DNA from: CAVSRC01 sp963782045
GTDB lineage: Bacteria; Pseudomonadota; Alphaproteobacteria; Rhizobiales; Kaistiaceae
Direction: 5' to 3'
Assembly (NCBI GenBank): GCA_963782045.1
Contig: CAWAIR010000018.1
Span: 372,001-436,000 of the forward strand
DNA: 64,000 bases
Positions 34,900 to 43,735 of the stretch are shown here, in pieces; within the stretch, counting starts at the first letter, position 1; every line of letters starts with the position of its first letter. The notes under the pieces were generated by a model. It was given only the letters and a program-made list of their open reading frames with translations. It was not told where the DNA came from and did not search any database. Position numbers and translations under genes: made by a program.

Positions 34900-36348
34900 A
34901 TGCTGCCCAAGATCTGGCCGGCCGTGCTGGCGCTCGGATGGATCCTGCTGGTGACCGCCGGCGGCGAGGTGCTGATGGCACTGGTGGCGGTCGCCGACGG
35001 CGACGCCGGAGCGGTGGTATTCGCGGCGAGCGCGACGATCACCGCGGCTTTCGCCGGCGCCTGCATCCTCACCACCAAGGGCCGTCCGTTCGAGCTGCGC
35101 TTCCGCGACGCGGCGCTGCTGACGTCGGTGTCGTGGTTCGTTGTCCCCGCCTTCGCCGCCTTGCCCCTGATGTGGCATCCGATCGGTTTGCGCTTCGTCG
35201 ACGCCTATTTCGAGATGGTGTCGGGCTTTACCACGACCGGCTCGACGGTGATCGTCGGCCTCGACACGATGCCGGCGTCGGTCCTGCTGTGGCGGTCGAC
35301 GGTTCAGTGGCTGGGCGGGCTCGGCATCATCGGGCTGGCGATCATCGTGCTGCCGTTCCTGAGGATCGGCGGCATGCAGCTCTTCCGCATGGAATCCTCC
35401 GACCGCTCCGAGGATGTGATGCCGAAGGCGCAGCATGTCGCGGGACTGGTGGGGCGGGTCTACGTCCTGCTCACGGTCGCCTGCATCCTCACCTACTGGG
35501 CGCTCGGCATGTCGCCCTTCGACGCGCTCAACTACGCGCTGACGACGCTGCCCACCGCCGGCTTCGCCACCCACGACGCTTCCTTCGGCTACTTCCACAG
35601 CCCGGCGCTCGAATGGGCGAGCGTCGTCTTCATGATCTCGGGCGCGCTGCCCATGATTGCCTATCTGAGGGTGCTGAGGCCCGGCCGCTGGCGCGAGCGC
35701 ATCGACCCCCAGATCCCGGTCTTTCTCGGCATGCTCGCCGTCTTCGTTCTGGTCGTCACCCTCTATGTGTGGCTGACCGGCCAGTTGTCCTTCTTCTCCG
35801 CCCTGACCGAGGCGGCGTTCAACATCACCTCCGTGGTCACCACGACCGGCTTCGCCTCGACCGACTATCTCAAATGGGGTCCCTTCGTGGCGGTATCGTT
35901 CCTGCTGTTCACCTTTCCGGGCGGCTGCACGGGCTCGACCGCGGGCGGGCTCAAGACAATGCGGCTGATCGTGCTCTACCGGGTCGCCGCCCAGCACGTG
36001 ACCCACCTGCTCCACCCGCACCGCACCTCGCGCATCCACTACGGCGGCAAGGTGATGACCGACGACGCGGTCAGCTCGGTGGGCACCTTCGCCTTCCTCT
36101 ATCTGGCGACCTTCGTCGTGCTTTCGCTGGCGGTGGCCTTCACGGGGCTCGACATGGAAACCGCGATGTCGGGCGTGTCTGAATGCATGGCCAATGCCGG
36201 CCCCGGCATCGGTCCGATCATCGGCCCTGCCGGCAACTTCAGCAGCCTGTCCGATGCGACCAAGCTGCTGCTGTCCCTGGCGATGATCCTGGGGCGCCTG
36301 GAAATCCAGGGCGTCCTGATCCTCTTCCTGCCGAGCTTCTATCTCTGA
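34900..36348 (+). CDS. trkH: Trk-type potassium uptake channel TrkH
   Basis: 482 residues, polytopic. Selectivity-filter loops of the SKT superfamily: TTTGSTVI (first), TLPTAGFATHD, VVTTTGFASTDY and ANAGPGIGPIIG (last), each with the central Gly. The gating-loop helix lies around CTGSTAGGLKTMR. Works with TrkA (not in this window), which controls it through nucleotide binding. Convergent with kup, 16 bases apart, so two K+ uptake systems are neighbours. Confidence 0.95.
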   Translation: MLPKIWPAVLALGWILLVTAGGEVLMALVAVADGDAGAVVFAASATITAAFAGACILTTKGRPFELRFRDAALLTSVSWFVVPAFAALPLMWHPIGLRFVDAYFEMVSGFTTTGSTVIVGLDTMPASVLLWRSTVQWLGGLGIIGLAIIVLPFLRIGGMQLFRMESSDRSEDVMPKAQHVAGLVGRVYVLLTVACILTYWALGMSPFDALNYALTTLPTAGFATHDASFGYFHSPALEWASVVFMISGALPMIAYLRVLRPGRWRERIDPQIPVFLGMLAVFVLVVTLYVWLTGQLSFFSALTEAAFNITSVVTTTGFASTDYLKWGPFVAVSFLLFTFPGGCTGSTAGGLKTMRLIVLYRVAAQHVTHLLHPHRTSRIHYGGKVMTDDAVSSVGTFAFLYLATFVVLSLAVAFTGLDMETAMSGVSECMANAGPGIGPIIGPAGNFSSLSDATKLLLSLAMILGRLEIQGVLILFLPSFYL

Positions 36349-36364
36349 AAGCGCGGGTGCCGGC

Positions 36365-38257
36365 TCAGATCGTCACCTGCGTGCCGATTTCGACCACGCG
36401 GTCGGTCGGCAGGCCGAAATAGCTGGAGGCATCGTCGGCATTGCGCGCCAGCGGGATGAAGATCCGGTCCTGCCACAGCGGCATGCCCGATTTCTTCGAG
36501 GCCTTCAGCGAGCGCCGCGACAGGAAGAAGGTGGTCTTCATCGCGTCGTAGGCGAAGTCCTCGTCCTTGATGCGCGCCAGCGTCCGCGGCAGGTTCGGAC
36601 TTTCGGTGAAGCCATAGCGCACGGTGATGCGCACGAACGAGGCCGAGATGTGCTCGACCGTGACGCGCTCCTTGGCCGGCACCCGCGGCCGCTCGTCCAT
36701 CACCACCGTCAGGATCGCGTTCACCTCGTGCAGCACGTGGAAATGCTTGAGGCTGTGGAGCAGCGCGGTCGGCGTGCTTATCGGATCGCTGGTCAGGAAG
36801 ATCGCCGTGCCGGCGATGCGTGGCGGCGGATCGGCCTCCAGCTTGTCGACCAGCTCGTTGAGCGGCACCTCGCTGCGCCGCGTCTTGGCGAAAAGGATCT
36901 GCATGCCGCGCCGCCAGGTGAGCATGACCACCATCAGCGCGGCGCCGAGCAGCAGCGGCACCCAGCCGCCGGACATGATCTTGAGCAGATTGGCGACGAG
37001 GAAAGCGACGTCGACCACCAGGAACGGCAGCATCAGCGCCGTGGCGGCGACCAGGTGCCAGCGCCATCCGCGCCACACCACGACGAAGGCGAGCAGCGCC
37101 GTCACCACCATCGTGCCGGTCACCGCGATGCCGTAGGCGCCGGCCAGAGCGCCCGACGAGCGGAACAGGCCGACCAGCAGCAGCACGCCGATGAGCAGGA
37201 ATGCATTGACCCGCGGCACGAAGATCTGCCCGGGATGGGCCTCCGAGGTGTGGCGGATCTCGAGGCGCGGCAGCAAGCCGAGCTGCACTGCCTGGCGGCT
37301 CATCGAAAAGGTGCCGGTGATCACCGCCTGGCTGGCGATCACCGTTGCCGCGGTGGCCAGCACCACCATCGGCAGCCGCGCCCAGTCGGGATAGAGCAGG
37401 AAGAACGGGTTGTTCAGCGCACCGGGCATCGCCAGCAGCAAGGCGCCCTGGCCGAAATAATTGACCACCAGGGCCGGCAGCACCAGACCCAGCCACGCCA
37501 CCTGGATCGGCCTCCGTCCGAAATGGCCGAGGTCGGCGTAGAGCGCCTCGGCGCCGGTGACGGCCAGGAAGACGGCCCCCAGCGTCACCAGGCTGATGAT
37601 GCCGTGCGCGAACAGAAATTCCAGCCCGTAGAAAGGGTTGAGCGCCAGGAGCACGCCCGGATGGCGGACGATCGGCACGATCCCGGCGCCCGCCAGCGTG
37701 ACGAACCAGACGGCGCTGACCGGGCCGAACAGCGCCGCCACGCGATGGGTCCCGCGCGACTGGACGACGAAGAGCGCAATGAGGATGACGAAGGTGAGCG
37801 GCAGGATCGACGATTGCAGCACCGGCTCGACGACTTCCAGACCCTCGACGGCGGAGAGCACCGAGAGCGCCGGCGTGATGATGGCGTTGCCGTAGAAGAG
37901 CGCCGCCGCCGTGACCCCGAGGACGACGATGAACGGCGCCGCGCGCTTGAACGATTCCTGCGCCAGCGCCATCAGCGCGAAGGTGCCGCCCTCGCCGCGG
38001 TTGTCGGCGCGGGTGAGCAGCAGGACGTATTTGAGCGTGACGACGACGATCAGCGACCAGAAGATCAGCGAGAGCACGCCGAAGACGGCAGCCCGGCTTA
38101 CCCCGGGCCCTTCCGCGGCCGCCTGCATCGCCTCGCGGAAGGCGTAGATCGGGCTGGTGCCGATGTCGCCGTAGACCACCCCGATGGAGCCGATCGTGAG
38201 CGTCCAGAAGCCCGTTGTCGGCGGAGGTGGATCGGCACCGTCGACGGCCGTCGTCAT
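36365..38257 (-). CDS. kup: Kup-type potassium/proton symporter
   Basis: 630 residues, 12 hydrophobic helices followed by a cytoplasmic tail of about 150 residues. Family hallmark near the N-terminus: GSIGVVYGDIGTSPIYAFRE, then GEGGTFALMAL and VEGLEVV. Constitutive K+ uptake by H+ symport. Start chosen at the ATG at 38257 (MTTAVDGADPPPPT); a further upstream codon adds 14 residues. Confidence 0.95.
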   Translation of the reverse strand: MTTAVDGADPPPPTTGFWTLTIGSIGVVYGDIGTSPIYAFREAMQAAAEGPGVSRAAVFGVLSLIFWSLIVVVTLKYVLLLTRADNRGEGGTFALMALAQESFKRAAPFIVVLGVTAAALFYGNAIITPALSVLSAVEGLEVVEPVLQSSILPLTFVILIALFVVQSRGTHRVAALFGPVSAVWFVTLAGAGIVPIVRHPGVLLALNPFYGLEFLFAHGIISLVTLGAVFLAVTGAEALYADLGHFGRRPIQVAWLGLVLPALVVNYFGQGALLLAMPGALNNPFFLLYPDWARLPMVVLATAATVIASQAVITGTFSMSRQAVQLGLLPRLEIRHTSEAHPGQIFVPRVNAFLLIGVLLLVGLFRSSGALAGAYGIAVTGTMVVTALLAFVVVWRGWRWHLVAATALMLPFLVVDVAFLVANLLKIMSGGWVPLLLGAALMVVMLTWRRGMQILFAKTRRSEVPLNELVDKLEADPPPRIAGTAIFLTSDPISTPTALLHSLKHFHVLHEVNAILTVVMDERPRVPAKERVTVEHISASFVRITVRYGFTESPNLPRTLARIKDEDFAYDAMKTTFFLSRRSLKASKKSGMPLWQDRIFIPLARNADDASSYFGLPTDRVVEIGTQVTI

Positions 38258-38444
38258 GCTTGATGAGGCAGTGCTCAAGATCGCGAGCCGTTGTTGCACC
38301 GCAACACGCGGCGGGCCGGGCGTTTTAGCATTTTTCGGCGGGCGACGTCATGCCGCCGGCGACCCGCGGCGGCCTCACGCGCAAGGGGCCCCTGCCGAGC
38401 CTCCCGACCAATGCCAGGGGCTCGGGCAGGTTCCGATCAGGGGA

Positions 38445-39329
38445 TCAGGCCGCTTCCGGCTCGGAAAGCTTCACCGGGATCTTGATGTAGGAGACGCCGT
38501 TGGCCTCCGCCGGCGGCAGCTTGCCGGCGCGGATGTTGGTCTGGATTGAGGGCAGCAGCAGCAGCGGCGCCGCCAGACCGGAATCGCGCCCCTCGCGCCA
38601 TTTCACGAACTCATCCTCGCTGACGCCGTCGAGCTGGACGTTCTTGCGCTCCCCGCCGATCGTCGTTTCCCAGGCATAGTCCTTGCGGCCGCCGTCCGGC
38701 AGGTAGTCGTGGCAGACGAAGATGCGCGTCTCGTCCGGCAGCGCCAGCAGCTTCTGGATCGAGCGGTAAAGGGTGCGCGCATCGCCGCCGGGGAAATCGG
38801 CGCGGGCGGTGCCGTAGTCGGGCATGAACAGCGTATCGCCGACGAAGACGGCGTCGCCCACCACATAGGAGACGCAGGCCGGCGTGTGGCCGGGCGTGTG
38901 CAGGATGGTGGCGTCGAGATGGCCGATGGCGAAGTGCTCGCCCTCTGCGAACAGATGGTCGAACTCGCTGCCGTCGCCGGAGACGTCGGTGGCGTTGAAC
39001 ACCGGGCGGAAGATCTTCTGCACCTCGCGGATGTGCTCGCCGATGCCGACCTTGGCGCCGGTCTTGAGCTTGACGTAGGGGGCGCCGGACAGGTGATCGG
39101 CATGGGCGTGGGTCTCCAGCACCCAGTCGATGGTCAGGCCCTCCTCCGCGACAGTCTTGAGGATTTCATCGGCGGAGCGGGTGGCGGCCTTGCCGGTGCG
39201 CTGGTCGTAGTCGAGCACCGGGTCGACGACGGCGCCGTGGCGGGTCTCGGGATCGACGATCAGGTAGCTCACCGTGTTGGTCGCCCGGTCGAAAAAGGCG
39301 CGAACCTGCGGTTTAGCCTTGGCGGTCAT
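38445..39329 (-). CDS. MBL-fold persulfide dioxygenase-like hydrolase (Blh/ETHE1 type)
   Basis: 294 residues. Metal ligands in THAHADHLSGAPYV (HxHxDH), ILHTPGHTPACVSYVVGD, VGDTLFMPD and HDYLP. Resembles ETHE1-like sulfur dioxygenases and the Blh proteins of the BigR regulon, which oxidise glutathione persulfide with O2. The start ATG at 39329 has GGAG eight bases upstream. Divergent from a bigR-type repressor with a shared AT-rich control region, which fixes its role in sulfide detoxification. Confidence 0.92.
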   Translation of the reverse strand: MTAKAKPQVRAFFDRATNTVSYLIVDPETRHGAVVDPVLDYDQRTGKAATRSADEILKTVAEEGLTIDWVLETHAHADHLSGAPYVKLKTGAKVGIGEHIREVQKIFRPVFNATDVSGDGSEFDHLFAEGEHFAIGHLDATILHTPGHTPACVSYVVGDAVFVGDTLFMPDYGTARADFPGGDARTLYRSIQKLLALPDETRIFVCHDYLPDGGRKDYAWETTIGGERKNVQLDGVSEDEFVKWREGRDSGLAAPLLLLPSIQTNIRAGKLPPAEANGVSYIKIPVKLSEPEAA

Positions 39330-39344
39330 GGGGTTCTCCATATT

Positions 39345-39427
39345 TCGAGTTATTCCAGTGTTGACATATATATTAGCACTCCCTAAATTAGTCAACGCTA
39401 ATGGACAGGACATAGTGGTCAACGTTC
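39345..39427. promoter_or_regulatory. shared control region between blh-like and bigR-like genes
   Basis: Strikingly AT-rich for this genome. Inverted arms TTGAC (39361-39365) / GTCAA (39391-39395) and ATTAGC (39372-39377) / GCTAAT (39397-39402) overlap a TATATATTA stretch. Likely operator and overlapping divergent promoters for the BigR-type repressor. Confidence 0.65.
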
Positions 39428-39793
39428 ATGGATGGCATTTCGATGCAAACGGCGCCGACCGCCGGTTTCAGCGACCTCGCCGACAAGGCGCGGGAAGCCT
39501 CCCACATGATGAAGCTGCTCTCCAACGAGCGGCGCCTGTTGCTGCTGTGCCATCTCGCCGATGCCGGCGAGATGAGCGTCGGGGCGCTGGCGGAAAGCGT
39601 GGGGCTCAGTCAGTCGGCGGCGTCGCAGCATCTGGCCCTGATGCGCGAGGACGGCCTCATCGCCTTCCGGCGCGACGGACAGACGCTGCACTATTCGATC
39701 GCCGACCCTGACGTGGCTCTGTTCCTGTCCATGCTCAAGACCGTGTTCTGCAACCCCCCGGCCTCCCCCGGTAACAGGAAACCGATATGCTGA
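39428..39793 (+). CDS. bigR: BigR/SqrR-type ArsR-family repressor, persulfide sensing
   Basis: 121 residues, ArsR winged helix: LSNERRLLLLCHLADAGEMSVGALAESVGLSQSAASQHLALMREDGLI, then FRRDGQTLHYSIAD. Two cysteines, Cys41 and Cys108, are placed like the pair that forms a tetrasulfide in SqrR/BigR; there is no metal-binding motif. It would repress its own operon and the divergent dioxygenase gene until reactive sulfur accumulates. Rhodanese gene start overlaps its 3' end by 7 bases. Confidence 0.9.
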   Translation: MDGISMQTAPTAGFSDLADKAREASHMMKLLSNERRLLLLCHLADAGEMSVGALAESVGLSQSAASQHLALMREDGLIAFRRDGQTLHYSIADPDVALFLSMLKTVFCNPPASPGNRKPIC

Positions 39794-40101
39794 AGGACAT
39801 CAACGCCGTCGAGGCGCACACCCTGATCGAGAACCATGCCGTCCTTGTCGACGTCCGCGAGCGCTACGAGATGGCGGCGGAGCGGATTCCCGGGGCGATC
39901 GAGCTTCCCCTGTCCGAGCTGGCGCGCGGCAAGCCCGCCAACCTGCCCCAGGACAAGCCGATCGTCTTCCATTGCGCCTCGGGCAACCGCACCAAGGTGA
40001 ATGGCCGGGCGCTGGCTTCGCTGACCAACGGCAACGCCTACAATCTGGTCGGCGGCATCTACGGCTGGAAGCGCGCCGGCTTCCGGACCATCTGCGGCTA
40101 A
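39787..40101 (+). CDS. rhodanese-like sulfurtransferase
   Basis: 104 residues, single rhodanese domain: VLVDVRERYEMAAERIPGAIELPLSEL and active-site loop HCASGNRT with the catalytic Cys, ending GGIYGWKRAGF. Cytoplasmic; would transfer the persulfide sulfur made during sulfide oxidation. Translationally coupled to the repressor gene. Confidence 0.93.
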   Translation: MLKDINAVEAHTLIENHAVLVDVRERYEMAAERIPGAIELPLSELARGKPANLPQDKPIVFHCASGNRTKVNGRALASLTNGNAYNLVGGIYGWKRAGFRTICG

Positions 40102-40172
40102 CACCGCTTACCAACCCGCAACACAAGGCGGCGCGCCGGGTCTCATGACCAGACGGCGCGCCTTTGCACATC

Positions 40173-40967
40173 ATGACCTTCTTCCAGGACGTGCTGGCGG
40201 TGCTCTCCGGGGGCCTCGTCGGCTTCTCGCTCGGCCTCATCGGCGGCGGCGGCTCGGTGCTCGCCGTGCCGCTGCTGGTCTATGTGGTCGGCGTCAGGAG
40301 CCCGCACGTTGCCATCGGCACCAGTGCGCTGGCGGTGGCCGCCAACGCCGCCATCAACCTCTACGGCCACTGGCGCACCGGCCACGTCAAGGCGGCCTGC
40401 GCCATCACCTACGCCGTCTTCGGCATCGCCGGCGCCGCCGTTGGCTCCACGGTCGGCAAGGCGATCGACGGCAACCACCTGCTGGCGCTCTTCGGCCTCG
40501 TCATGATCGTGATCGCCGTATCGATGGTGCGCCGGCCGCCGGGCGCCGGACACCCCGAGGTCGAACTCAACCGGCGCTCGGCCGGGCGGCTGGTTCCCCG
40601 CCTCGCCGCGGCGGCGCTCGCCACCGGCTTCCTCTCCGGCTTCTTCGGCATCGGCGGCGGCTTCCTCATCGTCCCCGGCCTGGTGATGGCCACCGGCATG
40701 CCGCTGATCAACGCCATCGCCTCGTCGCTGGTCTCGGTGACCAGCTTCGGCGCCACCACCGCCGCCAACTACGCCCTCTCCGGGCTGGTCGACTGGTGGA
40801 TCGTGCTCCTGCTGCTTGCCGGCGGCGCCGTGGGCGGTTTCGCCGGCACGGCGACGGCGCGCCGCCTCGCCGGCCAGCGCAGGGCGCTTTCCACCGCCTT
40901 CGCCGTCATCGTCGGCGCCGTCGGCGTCTACGTCGTCTGGCGCGGCATCGGCGCCATCATCGGCTGA
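40173..40967 (+). CDS. TauE/SafE family sulfite/anion exporter
   Basis: 264 residues, about eight hydrophobic helices in two repeats: LVGFSLGLIGGGGSVLAVPLLVY and FLSGFFGIGGGFLIVPGLVM carry the paired Gly-rich family signature. Likely exports sulfite or thiosulfate produced by the dioxygenase and rhodanese, as in other BigR-regulated operons. Last gene of the cluster. A GC-rich imperfect inverted repeat around 40127-40165 precedes it. Confidence 0.92.
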   Translation: MTFFQDVLAVLSGGLVGFSLGLIGGGGSVLAVPLLVYVVGVRSPHVAIGTSALAVAANAAINLYGHWRTGHVKAACAITYAVFGIAGAAVGSTVGKAIDGNHLLALFGLVMIVIAVSMVRRPPGAGHPEVELNRRSAGRLVPRLAAAALATGFLSGFFGIGGGFLIVPGLVMATGMPLINAIASSLVSVTSFGATTAANYALSGLVDWWIVLLLLAGGAVGGFAGTATARRLAGQRRALSTAFAVIVGAVGVYVVWRGIGAIIG

Positions 40968-41192
40968 GGCTGCCGACGCTTTCGACGAAGGCGGCAATCT
41001 CGCGCGTCCGCCACAGGCGCACCGGCGCGTCCCGGTGAAATGCGCGGCGATCCTCCAGGACGCCCGCGTCGAAGGTTGCCCCGTCCGCAGCCGGCGAGCC
41101 GACATGCGGTTCGCCGTCTCTTCCCGGAATCGCCGTTCTGGCCCAGACTGGCCGGCCGGTGACAGGCTTGCTCTCAGCGGCGGAGATGATTC

Positions 41193-41393
41193 ATGCGCAT
41201 GTTGCAAGGCATCGTTATCGGCATCGCGATCACGATCGCGGCGGCATACATCCACGACGCCGTGCTGCCGCCCAATCCGGCCGCACCGCTCCTCGAGAAG
41301 CGCGAGATCGTCAACTGGGACGTCCTCGGCAGGCTGGTCAACGACCAGCTCGCCAATGCGCGGCACCTGTGGAACCGGGCCTTCGGGCGGTAG
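41193..41393 (+). CDS. small membrane-anchored protein
   Basis: 66 residues: one N-terminal hydrophobic helix (MLQGIVIGIAITIAAAYIHD), then LPPNPAAPLLEKREIVNWDVLGRLVNDQLANARHLWNRAFG. Looks like a conserved small protein of the Rhizobiales type with a single anchor and short soluble tail. Function unknown. Followed by a REP pair. Confidence 0.75.
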   Translation: MRMLQGIVIGIAITIAAAYIHDAVLPPNPAAPLLEKREIVNWDVLGRLVNDQLANARHLWNRAFGR

Positions 41394-41410
41394 GGCTCAC
41401 CGTCAGCCGT

Positions 41411-41489
41411 GTAGCCCGGATGGAGCGCAGCGCAATCCGGGGCCGCGGTGGCCAACCCCGCATTCCGCTTCGCCGCGTGCGGGCTTCAC
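41411..41489. repeat. pair of inverted REP-like palindromes
   Basis: First unit GTAGCCCGGATGG...CAATCCGGGG (41411-41442); second unit, inverted, CCCCGCATTCCGC...GCGGGCTTCAC (41456-41489). Each has complementary arms around an AGCG core. Lies between convergent genes, like the single copies at 9758 and 63266. Confidence 0.75.
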
Positions 41490-41502
41490 GCCGTCGAGGT
41501 CG

Positions 41503-42330
41503 TCACTCGTCCCAGTCCGGCGCCACCGCCGGGTTCGCCACGCGCAGCTTGTGGGTGCGCGACAGTCCGCTGATCTCGGCCATCTCGGCATCGCTGAGCG
41601 TGAAGGTGAAGACGTCGAAGTTCGTGCGGATGCGCTCCGGCGTCACGCTCTTGGGAATGGTGACGAGGTTGTCCTGCTGGATGTCCCAGCGCAGCACCAC
41701 CTGGGCCGGCGTGACGCCCTTGGTCCTGGCGATGCGCTGGATTACCGGGTCCTTGAGCATGGCGCCGCGGGCGATCGGCGAATAGGCGGTGAAGATCATG
41801 CCGTATTCGCGGCAGGCCGCCATCACGGCGTCCTGGTTGAGGTAGGGGTGGTATTCGCACTGGTTGGTAACCAGCGGCGCGCTGGTGGCGGCCCAGGCCT
41901 CGGCGAGCAGCTTGGAGGTGAAGTTCGACACGCCGATGTGGCGGGTCCAGCCAGCATCCTTGCAGGCGTTGAGCGTGGCGATGGTGTCGGCGATCGGCAC
42001 GGTCTTGCTCGGCCAATGGATGAGCAGCAGGTCGACCTGGTCGACGTCGAGCTGCTTCAGGCTGTTCTCCACGGTTGCCTTGAAGGCGCTCTCCTCGGCC
42101 TGCTCGGGCGGCACTTTCGTGGTGAGGAAGATGTCCTCGCGCTTGACGCCGGAGGCGCGGATGCCCTCCGCCACCTTGTCCTCGTTGCGGTAGCCGGCGG
42201 CGGTATCGACGGCGCGGTAGCCGACTTTCAGCGCTTCGGTGACGCCGCGGGCGCAGTCTTCGCCCGCCGCGCGGAACGTTCCATAGCCGATGACAGGCAT
42301 GCGTGCCCCATGAGCCGTGACCATCTGCAT
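41503..42330 (-). CDS. aldo/keto reductase (2,5-diketo-gluconate reductase-like)
   Basis: 275 residues, NADPH-dependent TIM barrel. Catalytic tetrad positions: Asp and Tyr in AVDTAAGYRNE, Lys in LTTKVPP, His in LLIHWPS. Cofactor-binding IPKSVTPERIRTN near the C-terminus. Most like DkgA/DkgB-type reductases of methylglyoxal and keto sugars. Substrate not determinable. Confidence 0.93.
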   Translation of the reverse strand: MQMVTAHGARMPVIGYGTFRAAGEDCARGVTEALKVGYRAVDTAAGYRNEDKVAEGIRASGVKREDIFLTTKVPPEQAEESAFKATVENSLKQLDVDQVDLLLIHWPSKTVPIADTIATLNACKDAGWTRHIGVSNFTSKLLAEAWAATSAPLVTNQCEYHPYLNQDAVMAACREYGMIFTAYSPIARGAMLKDPVIQRIARTKGVTPAQVVLRWDIQQDNLVTIPKSVTPERIRTNFDVFTFTLSDAEMAEISGLSRTHKLRVANPAVAPDWDE

Positions 42331-42433
42331 CGGCCGATCCTCCAGAAATGAGCGTGTGTGCGATTAGGTGGGACCGGCAGCATGGAACGGCCGGTGCCGG
42401 CGGGTCAAGTTTCAGCGGCGCAGAACCCGCACC

Positions 42434-42475
42434 TCTTGTCCCGTCGTCCCTGCGGAAGCAAGGACCCAGTAGTCG
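42434..42475. repeat. possible dispersed intergenic repeat
   Basis: CGTCGTCCCTGCGGAAGCAA then GGACCCAGTAG, resembling the mobile-looking intergenic repeats common in proteobacteria, with imperfect arms (GTCCCTGC / GCAAGGAC). Only one copy is in the window, so this rests on memory. Confidence 0.35.
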
Positions 42476-42571
42476 CCGGCTTCAGCGATTCGGATGCGTG
42501 CGCCGACGGTTACCGGTGCCCGGTCGGCGCCGGGCACCACAAGTCCGTCATGGGGCATGAACAGAGTTCGT

Positions 42572-43735
42572 TCAGCCAACCACGTCGCGCACCGCGGCAA
42601 TCACCCGGTCGACCTCGCCGTCGGTGAGGTCGGGGTGGATCGGCAGGCTGAGGACCTCGTTGGCCAGCGTCTCGGAAACCGGCAGTTTGCGGCCGTCATA
42701 GTCCTTGAACGCCGGGTGCTGGTGGAGCGCCAGCCGGTAGAACAGGCCAGTGCCGATGCCGACCCCGGTGAGCCGTTCGCGCACGGCGTCGCGCGCGGGA
42801 ACGCGGATGGTGTAGAGCGCGAAGGCGCTGGCGTAGCCGGCCGGGATGCGCGGCACCGCGACCGCGTCGGCAAGTCCGGCGGTGTAGCGTTCGGCGATGG
42901 CGCGGCGGCGCATCAGCTCTTCCTCGAAGACTTCGAGCTTGGCGAGCAGGATCGCCGCCTGCAGCGAATCGAGCCGGCCGGTGAGCCCCAGCACATGCGC
43001 CTCGTCGCCATCACCGGCGCGACCGTGCGAGCGGATCATGCGCACCTTCTCGGCCAGCTCGGCGTCCTCGGCCAGGATCGCGCCGCCGTCGCCGTAGCAG
43101 CCGAGCGGCTTGGTCGGGTAGAAGCTGGTGGCGCTGATCGGCGCCAGCGCGCCGACGCGCTTGTTTCCGCTGGCGCCGCCGAAGCTCTGCGCCGCATCGG
43201 CGAGCACCGTCATGCCGTGGCGGGCGGCAACCGTCGCGATCGCGGCATAGTCGGCCGGCAGGCCGTAGAGATCGACCGGCATCACCGCGCGCGGCGTCAG
43301 CTTGCCGGCGTCAATCGTCTCGGCGATGGCGCGCTCGAGATCCGCCGGGTCCATGTTGAAGGTCGCCGCGTCGACGTCGACGAAGACCGGCGTGGCGCCG
43401 ATCGAGACCACCGAGCCGGCGGTGGCGGCGAAGGTGAAGGCCGGCACGAAGACGGCGTCGCCCGGCTTCACGCCCATCGCCATCATCGCGATCATCAGCG
43501 CGTCGCGGCCGCTCGACACGCCGATGGCGTGTCCGGCACCGGCGAATGCGGCAAGCTTCTGCTCGAGCTGCGTCACCTCGGGGCCGAGGATGAACTGGCC
43601 GTGGGCCAGCACGGCGTCCATGCGGCGGCGGATATCGCTCTCCAGCCGCGCCCGCTGGCGCTGCAGGTCGAAAAACTGGATACGGCTGTCCTCGGCAATG
43701 GCAAGCGCCGGGCGTGATGGACTCATTGCTCTCAC
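42572..43735 (-). CDS. gnnB: DegT/DnrJ/EryC1-type PLP aminotransferase, GnnB-like
   Basis: 387 residues. Lys in FYPTKPLGCYGDGGA binds PLP; SSGRDALMIAMMAMGVKPGD and PAFTFAATAGSVVSIGATPVFVDVD are family hallmarks. Paired through a four-base overlap (GTGA) with a Gfo/Idh/MocA dehydrogenase. Such pairs (GnnA oxidising UDP-GlcNAc, GnnB adding the 3-amino group) make the 2,3-diamino sugar of lipid A in several alphaproteobacteria. WbpE/WlbE-type O-antigen enzymes are the main alternative. Start given as the overlapping GTG at 43735; ATG at 43726 is the alternative. Confidence 0.85.
   Translation of the reverse strand: MRAMSPSRPALAIAEDSRIQFFDLQRQRARLESDIRRRMDAVLAHGQFILGPEVTQLEQKLAAFAGAGHAIGVSSGRDALMIAMMAMGVKPGDAVFVPAFTFAATAGSVVSIGATPVFVDVDAATFNMDPADLERAIAETIDAGKLTPRAVMPVDLYGLPADYAAIATVAARHGMTVLADAAQSFGGASGNKRVGALAPISATSFYPTKPLGCYGDGGAILAEDAELAEKVRMIRSHGRAGDGDEAHVLGLTGRLDSLQAAILLAKLEVFEEELMRRRAIAERYTAGLADAVAVPRIPAGYASAFALYTIRVPARDAVRERLTGVGIGTGLFYRLALHQHPAFKDYDGRKLPVSETLANEVLSLPIHPDLTDGEVDRVIAAVRDVVG

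Noticed and set aside
40102..40172. Strong terminator between the rhodanese and TauE/SafE genes
   Set aside because: The GGCGCGCC arms pair only with a three-base bulge and the downstream gene is functionally linked; at most an attenuating structure.
42408..42600. Small minus-strand reading (about 50-62 codons) between the aldo/keto reductase and gnnB genes
   Set aside because: Overlaps sequence resembling a dispersed repeat; no clear ribosome site or conserved motif, so not called.
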